In this document: positions 7,654 to 15,862 of the stretch, one piece after another | Layout of the letters: each line of letters begins with the position of its first letter | Position numbering within the stretch: position 1 is the first letter of the stretch | Position numbers and translations under genes: made by a program | Notes under the pieces: generated by a model | The model's input: only the letters and a program-made list of their open reading frames with translations | Told to the model about the DNA's origin: nothing | Database searches by the model: none | NCBI GenBank assembly: GCA_020426005.1 | Contig: JAGQQW010000025.1 | Span: forward strand, 1 to 35,824 | Length of the DNA: 35,824 nucleotides | Origin: Planctomycetota bacterium | GTDB lineage: Bacteria > Planctomycetota > UBA1135 > GCA-002748355 | Direction of reading: 5' to 3'

Positions 7654-8810
7654 TGGGGCTGCCATTCGACTACCCGATTCGGAACCTCTCGCGGCGGCGC
7701 GTTCGTTCGCTCTTGATCGGCTTTGCGTGCGCACTCGTGGCGGCTGTGCTCGTGGCGGCGTTCGCGTTCGTGGGAGGGCTCGACCGCAGCCTGCAGCGCA
7801 GCGGGCGTTCGGACGTTGCGATCCTGCTCTCGTCGGCAGCGCAGCGGGACTTGGTGCGTTCTGCGCTTGCGCCGAGCGTGGCCGAACTCGTGACGGCGGA
7901 GATCGACGGCATTCTGCGTATCGACGATGTTCCTGCGGTGTCGTCCGAGATCCACATGGCGACACGCGTGCGCCTCGCCGGGCGTGATCGCGAACTGCAG
8001 GGGTTCGTACGTGGCGTGACGGATCGTGCGCTTCTCGTGCATCCCGAGGTCACGATCACGAATGGGCATTGGCCAGGCGTCGGCGAAGTCGCTGTCGGCC
8101 GGCTCGTCGCGGCGCGTCTGGGTGTCGATACGGCGGACGTCGCGCCCGGCAAGCAGATCGAGATGGAAGGCGCGACGTGGACGATCGCCGGCGTGTTCTC
8201 CGCTCCGGGCACGACGACCGAGGCCGAAATCTGGGCACCGCTCTACGAACTCCAGGGCGAAGCAAGGCGACCCGACGTGTCGGCGGTGTTCGTGCGCTTT
8301 GCAGATCCTGGCGAGATCGACACGCTCGAAGCCTATGCCGGCCGGCGGCTCGATCTCGAGATGACGGTGATCCGTGCTCGTGAGTACTATGCCGAACTCT
8401 CGGCCTGGTTCGCGCCCATCCGCGGCCTCGTGTGGATCATGGTGCTCTTGATCGCACTGACGGTCGTCTTCAGTGGAGCGAACGCGTTGCAGATGAGCGT
8501 CGAAGAACGAACGTCCGAGCTCGCCACGCTCCGCGCCCTCGGCTTCGGGCCGCGTTCGATCCTCGCGTCCCTCATCCTCGAGTCCTTGATCCTCGCCGCC
8601 GCCGGTGCCTTGACCGGTCTTCTGCTAGCCCAACTCTTCGTCCGCGGCTCCGCCTTCCGCATCGGCATGGGAGCCTTCCGCCTCGAAGTCGACACGACGG
8701 CGATCGCTGCGTCCTTCGCGATCGTCTTGAGCCTCGCGCTTCTGGGCACGCTACCCGCCGCCATCCGTATCCTCCGCATGCGAACCGCCTTCGCCCTCAA
8801 AGAAGAATGA
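7653..8810 (+). CDS. FtsX/MacB-type ABC permease 2
   Basis: This 385-residue paralogue of the preceding permease overlaps it by TGATG. It has an N-terminal helix (about 17-40, RSLLIGFACALVAAVLVAA), a periplasmic MacB-like core domain and three C-terminal helices (GLVWIMVLLIALTVVFSGAN; LILESLILAAAGALTGLLLA; IAASFAIVLSLALLGTLPA). EERTSELATLRALGFG is the coupling segment. Having two different permeases next to a single ATPase suggests a LolCDE-like heterodimer arrangement, though with a TolC and HlyD as in MacAB. It is the last gene of the operon and is followed at once by a 38-bp repeat array. Confidence 0.9.
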   Translation: MGLPFDYPIRNLSRRRVRSLLIGFACALVAAVLVAAFAFVGGLDRSLQRSGRSDVAILLSSAAQRDLVRSALAPSVAELVTAEIDGILRIDDVPAVSSEIHMATRVRLAGRDRELQGFVRGVTDRALLVHPEVTITNGHWPGVGEVAVGRLVAARLGVDTADVAPGKQIEMEGATWTIAGVFSAPGTTTEAEIWAPLYELQGEARRPDVSAVFVRFADPGEIDTLEAYAGRRLDLEMTVIRAREYYAELSAWFAPIRGLVWIMVLLIALTVVFSGANALQMSVEERTSELATLRALGFGPRSILASLILESLILAAAGALTGLLLAQLFVRGSAFRIGMGAFRLEVDTTAIAASFAIVLSLALLGTLPAAIRILRMRTAFALKEE

Positions 8811-8824
8811 CGACGCGCATCAAA

Positions 8825-8985
8825 CGTGCCAGGGTCGTTTCCCCGTACTTTCGCGCGCGAAACGTGCCAGGGTCGTTTCGCGGTACTTTCGCGCATGAAA
8901 CGTGCCAGGGTCGTTTCGTCGTACTTTCGCGTGTGAAACGTGCCAGGGACAAATCGCGCAGTTTGTTCGCGCGAATCGTTCCAGC
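8825..8985 (+). repeat. 38-bp tandem repeat array, site B (three full units plus decayed fourth)
   Basis: Units start at 8825, 8863, 8901 and 8939, an exact 38-base period. The first three share CGTGCCAGGG at positions 1-10 and GTACTTTCG at 21-29. Positions 17-20 and 30-35 vary. The fourth keeps the first block and then decays. Locally, GAAACG and CGTTTC around the core and the TTTCGCGCGCGAAA segment (8849-8862) are palindromic. It lies in the 253-base gap after the efflux operon, before the next gene on the same strand. Confidence 0.92.
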
Positions 8986-9063
8986 GAGCGAACTCCGCGC
9001 GCACCTTGCTCGCGAATCACTGTGTTCCCCGTTCCTTGAATCCAACCTCGAGAGGCTGACTCG

Positions 9064-9606
9064 ATGACCACGCCCGACTCCATTGGCTTTCTTCGCGCGA
9101 TGCGCACGTTGGCATTGTTCGCTTTCCTTCCCTTGCTCGTCGGTGCTGCCTGCAGCGACAAGGCTGAGCCCGAGGTTTCCACGACCGACGTCAAGGTTCC
9201 GGAGAGCTTCTGGGTGAACGACGCGCCCGCAGCCGCGCAGGACGTGACTGCCGTGCGCGCCGAGGCGAAGGATGGTGCCGAGGTCACCGTGATCGGCCGC
9301 ATCCAGGACTATCGCGATGGGCAAGCACAGTTCTTCCTCGCGGATCGCGCACTCATGCCGTGCAACGATCGGCAGAATGACAGTTGTCCGACGCCGTGGG
9401 ACTATTGCTGCGAGGATCGCGACAAGCTCGAAAAGGGACTCCTGACGGTCGAGCTACGTGAGCCATCCGGCAAGAAGCTCCTCAAATCTTCGCTGCGCGG
9501 CTTCCACGGGTTCGAGCACCTCAAGGAAGCGGTAGTTCGCGGCAAGACTCACGTCGACGACGCGGGCAATGTCGTCGTTGTCGCCTCGGCGCTGCACGTT
9601 CGGTGA
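9064..9606 (+). CDS. planctomycete-type lipoprotein, possible OB-like domain
   Basis: This 180-residue protein starts at ATG 9064 with GAGAGG about nine bases upstream; a second ATG at 9100 has no such site. An export signal ends in a lipobox (LLVGAAC, about residue 31). The mature part holds GAEVTVIGRIQDYRDGQAQF, then a cysteine motif PCNDRQNDSCPTPWDYCCED, followed by LLTVELREPSGKKLLKSSLRG. From memory, CPTPWDYCC occurs in a family of uncharacterised planctomycete exported proteins and the strand pattern resembles an OB fold; both points are recollection, not a search. The four cysteines could form disulfides or hold metal. It stands alone between two intergenic gaps. Function unknown. Confidence 0.8.
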   Translation: MTTPDSIGFLRAMRTLALFAFLPLLVGAACSDKAEPEVSTTDVKVPESFWVNDAPAAAQDVTAVRAEAKDGAEVTVIGRIQDYRDGQAQFFLADRALMPCNDRQNDSCPTPWDYCCEDRDKLEKGLLTVELREPSGKKLLKSSLRGFHGFEHLKEAVVRGKTHVDDAGNVVVVASALHVR

Positions 9607-10191
9607 GGGCCGAAAGGCAAACCAGATCGCGGGTGCGCTTGGTTGGGCCGTCCTGACTGCGCTCGACGTACGTGCCGTCTCGAACCGAGATTGCGGCAAG
9701 TGGGCGGGCACGGAGGCCGTCCCGGTGTCAACGGTTCCTTGCCGCAGTGTTGCCTGCAGTTGCTTCGTTCGCCGCGGGCGCGCCATCCAGGCGATCCTGG
9801 CGTCAGGACGAATCGGCCGTCGCTGCGATAGCGCCACAACGATCGGCCCGTACCGCGACCGAGGTGCTCGTCCTATCGGGAATTGCGCCCTGAAGACCGA
9901 CCCATCGACCAGGTGTCGGTTCGACCGCGCTGCAGCCCCGCCCGTGGTCCACGCCCTGATTTCGTCGCTCTGAAGCGCCCTGCAAGCCAGTCGTCCCGGT
10001 GCCAGTTCGACCGCTGCGCGGATGCGCTCAGCCAGTGCGGCGCCCGTGTCATGGGCGAAGCGGCCTTCCCGAGCAGCAACGGGGGGTTGCCCCAATCGTC
10101 GATCGGACCGTCGAGTCGACCTATTCGTGGCCCGCGTCGCGCGCGTTTTTCGCACATCCATGCGAACATCGATCCGATCCAAGAAACAGCC
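9607..10191. other. 585-base gene-poor gap
   Basis: No convincing gene was found on either strand. Short frames here are arginine-rich and lack family features. No 38-bp unit, RNA gene or transposon end was recognised. It must contain the promoter for the PDZ protein gene and may be the remains of a lost gene. Confidence 0.5.
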
Positions 10192-11760
10192 ATGAATCGC
10201 TTCTGCACACTGCCCTTCCGCCCAATCCGCCTTGCTGCCCTAGGCCTGACGGCCACGGTCCTTGCCACGCCTGGGCTCGCTGCCGCAATGTCCAGCGCAC
10301 CCGCGTTCACCGCTCGGTCGGTAGTGCCGATCGAGCCGGCCCAGGACTCCCGCCCGGAGCCGCTCGGCGTCGATGCGCGCTACGACCAGGACTATGGTGC
10401 GGTGGTCATCACGAACGTCGTGGCGAATAGTCTCGCTGCAAAGAGCGGTCTGCGAGCCGGCGATGTCGTCGGCGGTGGTCTCGATGCGAATGGCCGCGAG
10501 GTCGACTTGAGTAGCGGACTCGATGCGTTCGGCAGCCTCGTGTCGATGCAGCGCTTCACGCTCCTCGTCTACCGAGAGGGCGTTGCGGAGGAGGAGCCGA
10601 TGAAGATCGCCATCACGCGAGGGACGGCGGGGCAGCGCATCGAGACTGGCACGAATGACGTCCAACGGCGTGAAGGTGGCGACAATCGCCCGACTGGCAG
10701 TGCCAACACGCTCGTGCTCGAGAAGCGCTCGTTCCAAGACCCGACCCTCGGCATGACCTCGCACACGATGCTCGTTCCGAAGGGTTGGTCGGCGCAGATC
10801 CAACCGCTGTGGACGCCGACAGAGACTGCGTTCCTGCATACGATCGGTCGCGTCTCCGGCCAGGACCAAGAGCTCACGTTCGATCGTGGTCGGTTCTTCA
10901 TGTACACCGAAGACCCGATGATGGTGCAGGCCCTTCGGCAGCAAGGTCCGCAAGCGATGCAGAACTTCGTGCGCCCGCCATCACGGCCCGGAGAAGCGAC
11001 GCTCCTCGTCCTCATGCCGGCGCTGCGTCCTCAGGCGCAGAACGTGCAAGTCGTCGAGGCCAAGCGCTTGCCCGAGATCGAGCGTTTCATGAACCAGATG
11101 CTCGCCCCGACGACGCAGGCAGCGGCGCAGAGCGGGATGCAGACCTTCCTCGCAGTCGAAGAAGCGCGCCTGCGCTACCGCGAGAACGGCCGCTCCTACG
11201 ACGAGTCGTTCTTCTACTTCGTGCAGATTTCGACGCTTCCGAATCTCTTGGGCGGTCCGCCCACCCGAAACTGGATGGTCGCCGCGACCCGCAGCGTTCG
11301 TGCGCCGAGCGACGTCTTCGACAAGCGAGTCAAGGACCTCACGATGCTCTCGATGACGCTGCAGCCGACGCCGCGCTGGGGTATCTGCAGCGGCAAGCTC
11401 CAACAGCAGCTCTCCGCCATCCGCCACAAGGGCAACATGGATCGTCTGCGCATCATGCAGAACTCGGGCCGTGAGATCGCCCGCATCAACTCCGAGATCT
11501 CCGACAGCCAGATGGCTTCGTGGAAGCGTCAGCAAGCGGATCGTGACGCCGGTCACCGCGCCTACACGAACTCGGTCCTCGAGGTCCACGACTTCAAGTC
11601 TCGTGATGGCGACTCGATCCAACTCTCGAACGCCTACGACCGGGTCTTCCAAGACCCGCTTGGCAACGTGATCCTCACCAACGACGCCAGCTACGACCCG
11701 ACGACCGACATGGGGCTCAAGACCAACGACTGGCAACAGCTTCAACGCTTGGGCCGCTGA
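10192..11760 (+). CDS. exported PDZ-domain protein of unknown function
   Basis: This is a 522-residue protein. The chosen ATG (10192) begins a clear signal peptide (MNRFCTLPFRPIRLAALGL... ending near AAAMSSA). The frame is open further upstream to 9883 but without signal-like or conserved sequence, so the internal start is preferred. A PDZ-like domain covers about residues 55-140 (YGAVVITNVVANSLAAKSGLRAGDVV is the carboxylate-binding loop region). The remainder (about 170-520) is mixed alpha/beta with no recognised catalytic motif. No serine-protease triad is visible, so it is not an HtrA. It is the upstream partner of a convergent pair; the 38-bp repeat follows its stop. Confidence 0.75.
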   Translation: MNRFCTLPFRPIRLAALGLTATVLATPGLAAAMSSAPAFTARSVVPIEPAQDSRPEPLGVDARYDQDYGAVVITNVVANSLAAKSGLRAGDVVGGGLDANGREVDLSSGLDAFGSLVSMQRFTLLVYREGVAEEEPMKIAITRGTAGQRIETGTNDVQRREGGDNRPTGSANTLVLEKRSFQDPTLGMTSHTMLVPKGWSAQIQPLWTPTETAFLHTIGRVSGQDQELTFDRGRFFMYTEDPMMVQALRQQGPQAMQNFVRPPSRPGEATLLVLMPALRPQAQNVQVVEAKRLPEIERFMNQMLAPTTQAAAQSGMQTFLAVEEARLRYRENGRSYDESFFYFVQISTLPNLLGGPPTRNWMVAATRSVRAPSDVFDKRVKDLTMLSMTLQPTPRWGICSGKLQQQLSAIRHKGNMDRLRIMQNSGREIARINSEISDSQMASWKRQQADRDAGHRAYTNSVLEVHDFKSRDGDSIQLSNAYDRVFQDPLGNVILTNDASYDPTTDMGLKTNDWQQLQRLGR

Positions 11761-11767
11761 GTCGCAC

Positions 11768-11840
11768 GTGCGTGAAACGTGCCAGGGTCGTTTCGCGGTA
11801 CTTTCGTGAGTGAAACGTGCCAGGGACGATTCGTGCGGGT
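11768..11840 (+). repeat. 38-bp repeat, site C (one full unit plus partial)
   Basis: Cores CGTGCCAGGG begin at 11778 and 11816, exactly 38 apart, with the second block GTACTTTCG between them. The second unit breaks off after about 22 bases. It fills the 85-base gap between the stop of the PDZ gene and the stop of the minus-strand vWA gene, so it lies at the 3' end of both and could act as a shared transcription end. Confidence 0.88.
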
Positions 11841-11845
11841 TGCCG

Positions 11846-13666
11846 CTAACGCCGCAGCGCGCTCAGTTGTCGGAGTGCGCTCGCTAGGTCACGCGGTAGG
11901 CCCTTGTTGCTCGTCGGGAGCTTGGGCGGGTCGACTCGCAGAGGCGAACCGAGCCTCTCCGCCGCGCGGTTCACGAGGTAGTAGAGTGCGAGCACGCCTT
12001 CGGTCGTCATCTCGCATTTCGAGAGTCCGTTCTTGAGCGCTCGAAGGTCCTTGGGGCGCGCGAACGTCCACGCCTCGACGAGCACGGAGTCCGGATCGTC
12101 CCGCTGCAACGTGCCGGACAGCATGCGAACATCCGGCAGTCTGTTCACCAACGGATCCTGGCGCAGCCTGCGCGATCGTTCGCGTCGACCCAGCAGGAGC
12201 TTCTCGAGGTCGTCCTCGGCTTCGGGGCCGAGCGCGAACGTCAGCAGTTGAAGCGCGAGTTGATCGCGGTCCGAGCGCGCCAAGAAGCGACCGCCCCCTG
12301 CCCGCGCCACGCTCTCGAGCGGCTTGGCGTGCGCCATGTTCCCGCTCACGAGCACATGTACCTGCCCGTTCTTCTGTCCGATCGTCCGCGCGAGACCGAG
12401 TGTCTGGCGCATGCGATCGCGATGGGGCGGTGCATCGCCGACGATGATCGTGACTTTGCGCGCGCGCTGACGCCACGGCATCTTGCGCGCGACCTTGAGG
12501 GCCTCGTCCACCGCTTCCGGGAAGTCACCGCCGCCATCGGCCTTGACCGAGCTGAGAAACGCGAGCGCCTCGAATCGCCCGATCCCGAGCCGCGTCTCCC
12601 GCGTCACGTAGCTGTCGCCGCGATCGCGATACGTGATGATGCCGAGACGCGTCGTCGGCACGAGTTCCTGCATCAGGTCGAAGAGCTCGAGCATGTCAGA
12701 CTTCGCATCGTCGATCACGTGCCCCATCGATCCCGTCGAGTCGAAACAGAACACGATCTCGAGCCCCGTGCGCCGCATTTCCGCGATCGTCTCGCGCACC
12801 GGTTGACTGACTTCGACCGGAATCGGCGGGTTCTTGCTGTTCGCGTTGCCCTCTCCAGAAGCGGTTGCCTTTTCGGGTTTCGGCAGCTTCTGGGTCAGCC
12901 CCGCCAAGCGCGTGGGGTCGAGGCCAGAGCCGAACGCTTCGCCCATCTGCGTCTCGTCCGTGAATGCCTCGCCCTCGTCGATACCGCCATCCTCATCCGA
13001 CTCTTGGGTCTCGAGGGTCACTTCCGGAAGCGTCAGTTCGGAATACTCTTCGCGCTGCTCGGTCTCTTCGTCGGAATCCGCGATCGGATCGATGCCGCTA
13101 GATTCGGGGGCGACGATGATCACGTTGCCGATGACGTCCCCTTCGACGAGTTCACGCGGAGCTCGAAAGAACAGCCAAAGCAAGAGCAAGTGGACGGCGA
13201 GCGACACGCCGACCCATGCCGCGTGCTCCGCCGCGCGTTTCGCCGAAGCGCGCATGTCGTCGAGCGCGAAGCGCAGATCGTGCACGAACGACTTCGGCGC
13301 GACGCCCGTCGTGAACTCCGCGAGTCCGATCCCGATCGAAGCTCCCGCGCGCACGACACGCGGTCGATTCTCGCGTTGACCGTCGACGCGATAACTCGCA
13401 CCGTCGATCGGAACGAGCAGGAGGCGTCCGTCGGGTTGCAACGTGATCTTGAGGTGACGCTTCTCGACGCCGCCCGCCTCGATCTGCAGGTCGACGTGCG
13501 AGCTGCTCCCGATCATGACGCGGTGATGGATGTCGAAATACCGCCGCCCATCCGGGGACTCGAGCCATGCGACCGAGTTCTCCGAAGTGTCCGAACGATC
13601 CACCGACAACGCCGCCGATGGTGGCTCGACGGCGCTTGCACCCTCTGTGCCAGGCTGGTCCTTCAT
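11846..13666 (-). CDS. FHA-like/transmembrane/von Willebrand factor A protein
   Basis: This 606-residue protein is read from ATG 13666; an in-frame ATG at 13714 is also possible. About residues 33-118 look like an FHA domain (RRYFDIHHRVMIGSSSHVDL, then EKRHLKI), normally a phosphothreonine-binding module. One membrane helix lies at about 149-167 (AAWVGVSLAVHLLLLWLFF). An acidic linker (190-250) leads to a vWA domain (about 300-480) with MIDAS motif DSTGS (309-313), plus TYRDRGD and VGDAPPH. The C-terminal 120 residues are helical. By topology the FHA would be cytoplasmic and the vWA periplasmic, which suggests signalling or scaffolding across the membrane. It is unusual to see both in one chain. 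The window also encodes a Ser/Thr kinase that could supply phosphothreonine, but that link is speculative. Confidence 0.85.
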   Translation of the reverse strand: MKDQPGTEGASAVEPPSAALSVDRSDTSENSVAWLESPDGRRYFDIHHRVMIGSSSHVDLQIEAGGVEKRHLKITLQPDGRLLLVPIDGASYRVDGQRENRPRVVRAGASIGIGLAEFTTGVAPKSFVHDLRFALDDMRASAKRAAEHAAWVGVSLAVHLLLLWLFFRAPRELVEGDVIGNVIIVAPESSGIDPIADSDEETEQREEYSELTLPEVTLETQESDEDGGIDEGEAFTDETQMGEAFGSGLDPTRLAGLTQKLPKPEKATASGEGNANSKNPPIPVEVSQPVRETIAEMRRTGLEIVFCFDSTGSMGHVIDDAKSDMLELFDLMQELVPTTRLGIITYRDRGDSYVTRETRLGIGRFEALAFLSSVKADGGGDFPEAVDEALKVARKMPWRQRARKVTIIVGDAPPHRDRMRQTLGLARTIGQKNGQVHVLVSGNMAHAKPLESVARAGGGRFLARSDRDQLALQLLTFALGPEAEDDLEKLLLGRRERSRRLRQDPLVNRLPDVRMLSGTLQRDDPDSVLVEAWTFARPKDLRALKNGLSKCEMTTEGVLALYYLVNRAAERLGSPLRVDPPKLPTSNKGLPRDLASALRQLSALRR

Positions 13667-13825
13667 GCAAAGGCGATTCGAGGTCCTGCGACCCCAGGGC
13701 GACGGTCGCTGCATCGACTATAGCAGGTCGGGGCGGGGACTCGGCTAGTCGGAGTGACGGCGAACAGATGCAGTGTCGACGGCCAGCAGCGGCTTCGTTT
13801 CACGCGCTAGCGCTATGGTGCCGGC

Positions 13826-15859
13826 ATGATCGGGTTGACAGCTTCCCTCTTGCTGGCACTTCAAGGCCAGATCGTGACCTGTGCGGACAACAAGCCGCTG
13901 AACGAGCCGCCTTGTAGTTACGTGGTCACGCAGAACCAGAAGGGGCTGATCCAGCCCGACGACGCCGTGGTCGCGTGGCTGCGCGCCAAACACAACGGTG
14001 GCGCCGTTCCGATCCGACACTTCCTCGCGGGACCGCGGGTCATCAACGATACTTATGGGCTGTTCTTCTACGACCCCGACGGTGGCTTCGTTGCCGCCTA
14101 TGAGAAGGCCTACGGCTATCAGCTGCACGGCTACCGCAACGGCGTGATGGTCGTGCGGCACGAAGATGGGACTCTGTTCTCGGCGCTGACCGGGCTCGGC
14201 ATCGAGGGCCCGCGTAAGGGTCACTCCCTGCCGAGGATCGCGAGCATGACCACGACTTGGGGGCATTGGATGCTCTTGCACCCCGAATCGACGGCCTACG
14301 ACCTGTTCGATGGCAAGCGCTATCCAATCGTCGACCTGCCGTCCGAACCGACCACGGAGAGCGTGCAGAGCCGAGGTGAGGTCGATTCACGGCTGCCAGC
14401 GGGCACACGGGTTCTCGGTGTCTCGGTGAACGGCGAGCGCATGGCATTCCCGCTCGACGGCTTGCCGGAACGCGCGGTCTTGCGTGACAAGGTCGGTGGA
14501 TGGACCGTAGTCGTGTTCTGGTACGGGCCGACCCACACCGCGGTGGCGTGGCGGGCGGTTCAAGACGGTGTGCTACTCGACTTCCACGTGGATCCGATCG
14601 GGCCCGCGACCGCTCCCTACAAGGATCGCAACACCAGCACTCGGTGGTCCTTGGCGGGTCGGGGCATCGACGGTCTGCTGCGCGGGGAAGAGCTCACTTG
14701 GGTCGACAGCATCCAGTGCAAGTGGCTCGCCTGGTCGGCCGAGCACCCGGAGACCAAGGTTCACGGGATGGGAAAGCCCAGCGCCGGTAAGCCCAGCAGT
14801 GAGCCCGGCAAAGCAGTGGAGCCTGCGACACCAACGGACGCGAAGAAGCGCCGGACTGCGCGGGAACCTCGGCCGTTCGGTAGCGGGCGGCTGGTCAGTC
14901 CTGAAAGGCTGGGTTCGCTCCCTGGAACGTTCGCGAAGGACGCGACCCTCGTCCTCGAGGTGTCCGGCCACGACGACGAAACGGTCACCGCCGCCGCCAC
15001 CAAGGTGCTGCGGTCCGGGCTGGCGCTCGGCTACTGGTTCTCGATCGGGCGCAACGAAGCGCTTGCCGATGCGCATCCCGAGTGGGTGGCGACCTTGCAA
15101 GGTCACGAGGATTGGCGGCGGGACCATCCCAGCGCGGCTGTACCACGCGACGGCGAAGTCACCGTGGCGTGGCCTTGGGTTCCGATCCGCTACGCAGAAG
15201 CGTTCAACGTGCACCTCGAGCTCCTACGTCGTCGCCTCGACAGCCTGCCGGTTGCCGACACGGTCTTCCTCAACGACCTCCAGGGTCCGCCATCCGCTTG
15301 CGGCTGTGGGAACGTGCTGTGTCGCTGGGCCACGGACTACACCCTGCAGGGTGCCGACGCGAAGCGCCGCGCCACGCCGCTGGGCCCGGATGCCGCCGCT
15401 CGCTTCGTGAGTGCCGTGCAGCGGATCGCGAAGGGCAGCTGTGTGATCCCTGTCTGGGTGACCGAGTGCGAGGATGCCGACACGGTCGCGGACGGTGCCT
15501 GCCACGGGGTTGGTTGCTACCGCGGTGCGTGTTGGCGCGAGTTCGACAAGCAGTTCGCCCCGTTGCGCGTGGCGAGCTCCGAGATCGCACTGCTGTTGCC
15601 GTACGAGGCGTTCGGTCGGGATCTCCCTCGCTTCGAGCCGAGAGCGGCTTGGGTCCACTTTGCGGTGCAGCACCTACGTGACCGTGAGCAGCAGCACGGC
15701 AGGCCGTTGCCGACGTCGGACTTGGTCGCCGTCCTGCAAGGCTATGGACATGCGGACGTCGATGCTCAGATCTCCGCTGCGAAGGCGGCCGGCGTCAGCA
15801 GGATGTTGATCGCCGAGCACGCGATCCCACAGAGCTTCGAAGCGCGACTGCGGAAGTGA
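13826..15859 (+). CDS. DUF3179 protein with extra cysteine-containing C-terminal domain
   Basis: This is a 677-residue protein from ATG 13826; the N-terminus MIGLTASLLLALQGQ resembles a short signal peptide. The first half fits DUF3179 (PF11376): RHEDGTLFSALTGLGIEGP, then TTWGHWMLLHPES, then LGVSVNGERMAFPLDG with VGGWTVVVFWYGPTHTAVAW. A Lys/Pro/Ser-rich linker (about 310-350) leads to a roughly 320-residue second half that I do not recognise. It contains LGYWFSIGRNEALADAHPEW, VFLNDLQGPPSACGCGNVLC and a later CHGVGCYRGACW. The pattern of strands ending in acidic or polar residues and a CxC-x3-C loop reminds me of TIM-barrel glycoside-hydrolase-like proteins, but this is only an impression. The stop lies three bases from the stop of the convergent lipoprotein gene. 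Confidence 0.78.
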   Translation: MIGLTASLLLALQGQIVTCADNKPLNEPPCSYVVTQNQKGLIQPDDAVVAWLRAKHNGGAVPIRHFLAGPRVINDTYGLFFYDPDGGFVAAYEKAYGYQLHGYRNGVMVVRHEDGTLFSALTGLGIEGPRKGHSLPRIASMTTTWGHWMLLHPESTAYDLFDGKRYPIVDLPSEPTTESVQSRGEVDSRLPAGTRVLGVSVNGERMAFPLDGLPERAVLRDKVGGWTVVVFWYGPTHTAVAWRAVQDGVLLDFHVDPIGPATAPYKDRNTSTRWSLAGRGIDGLLRGEELTWVDSIQCKWLAWSAEHPETKVHGMGKPSAGKPSSEPGKAVEPATPTDAKKRRTAREPRPFGSGRLVSPERLGSLPGTFAKDATLVLEVSGHDDETVTAAATKVLRSGLALGYWFSIGRNEALADAHPEWVATLQGHEDWRRDHPSAAVPRDGEVTVAWPWVPIRYAEAFNVHLELLRRRLDSLPVADTVFLNDLQGPPSACGCGNVLCRWATDYTLQGADAKRRATPLGPDAAARFVSAVQRIAKGSCVIPVWVTECEDADTVADGACHGVGCYRGACWREFDKQFAPLRVASSEIALLLPYEAFGRDLPRFEPRAAWVHFAVQHLRDREQQHGRPLPTSDLVAVLQGYGHADVDAQISAAKAAGVSRMLIAEHAIPQSFEARLRK

Positions 15860-15862
15860 ACT

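Noticed and set aside
6271-8069. Long minus-strand frames (564 and 405 residues) opposite the permeases
   Set aside because: They cover the ATPase and both permeases with intact family features; the products are low-complexity (Arg, Ser, Thr, Glu) with no family marks.
8825-8985. CRISPR array
   Set aside because: Units are directly tandem with an exact 38-base period; the variable parts are 8-10 bases, not spacers of about 30, and no cas gene is nearby.
9454-10182. 242-residue minus-strand frame in the 585-base gap
   Set aside because: Arginine-rich, overlaps the 3' end of the lipoprotein gene, no recognisable domain and no convincing ribosome site.
12248-13723. 491-residue plus-strand frame opposite the vWA gene
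   Set aside because: The opposite strand shows MIDAS, membrane helix and FHA-like sequence; the plus frame is Arg/Asp/His-rich shadow.
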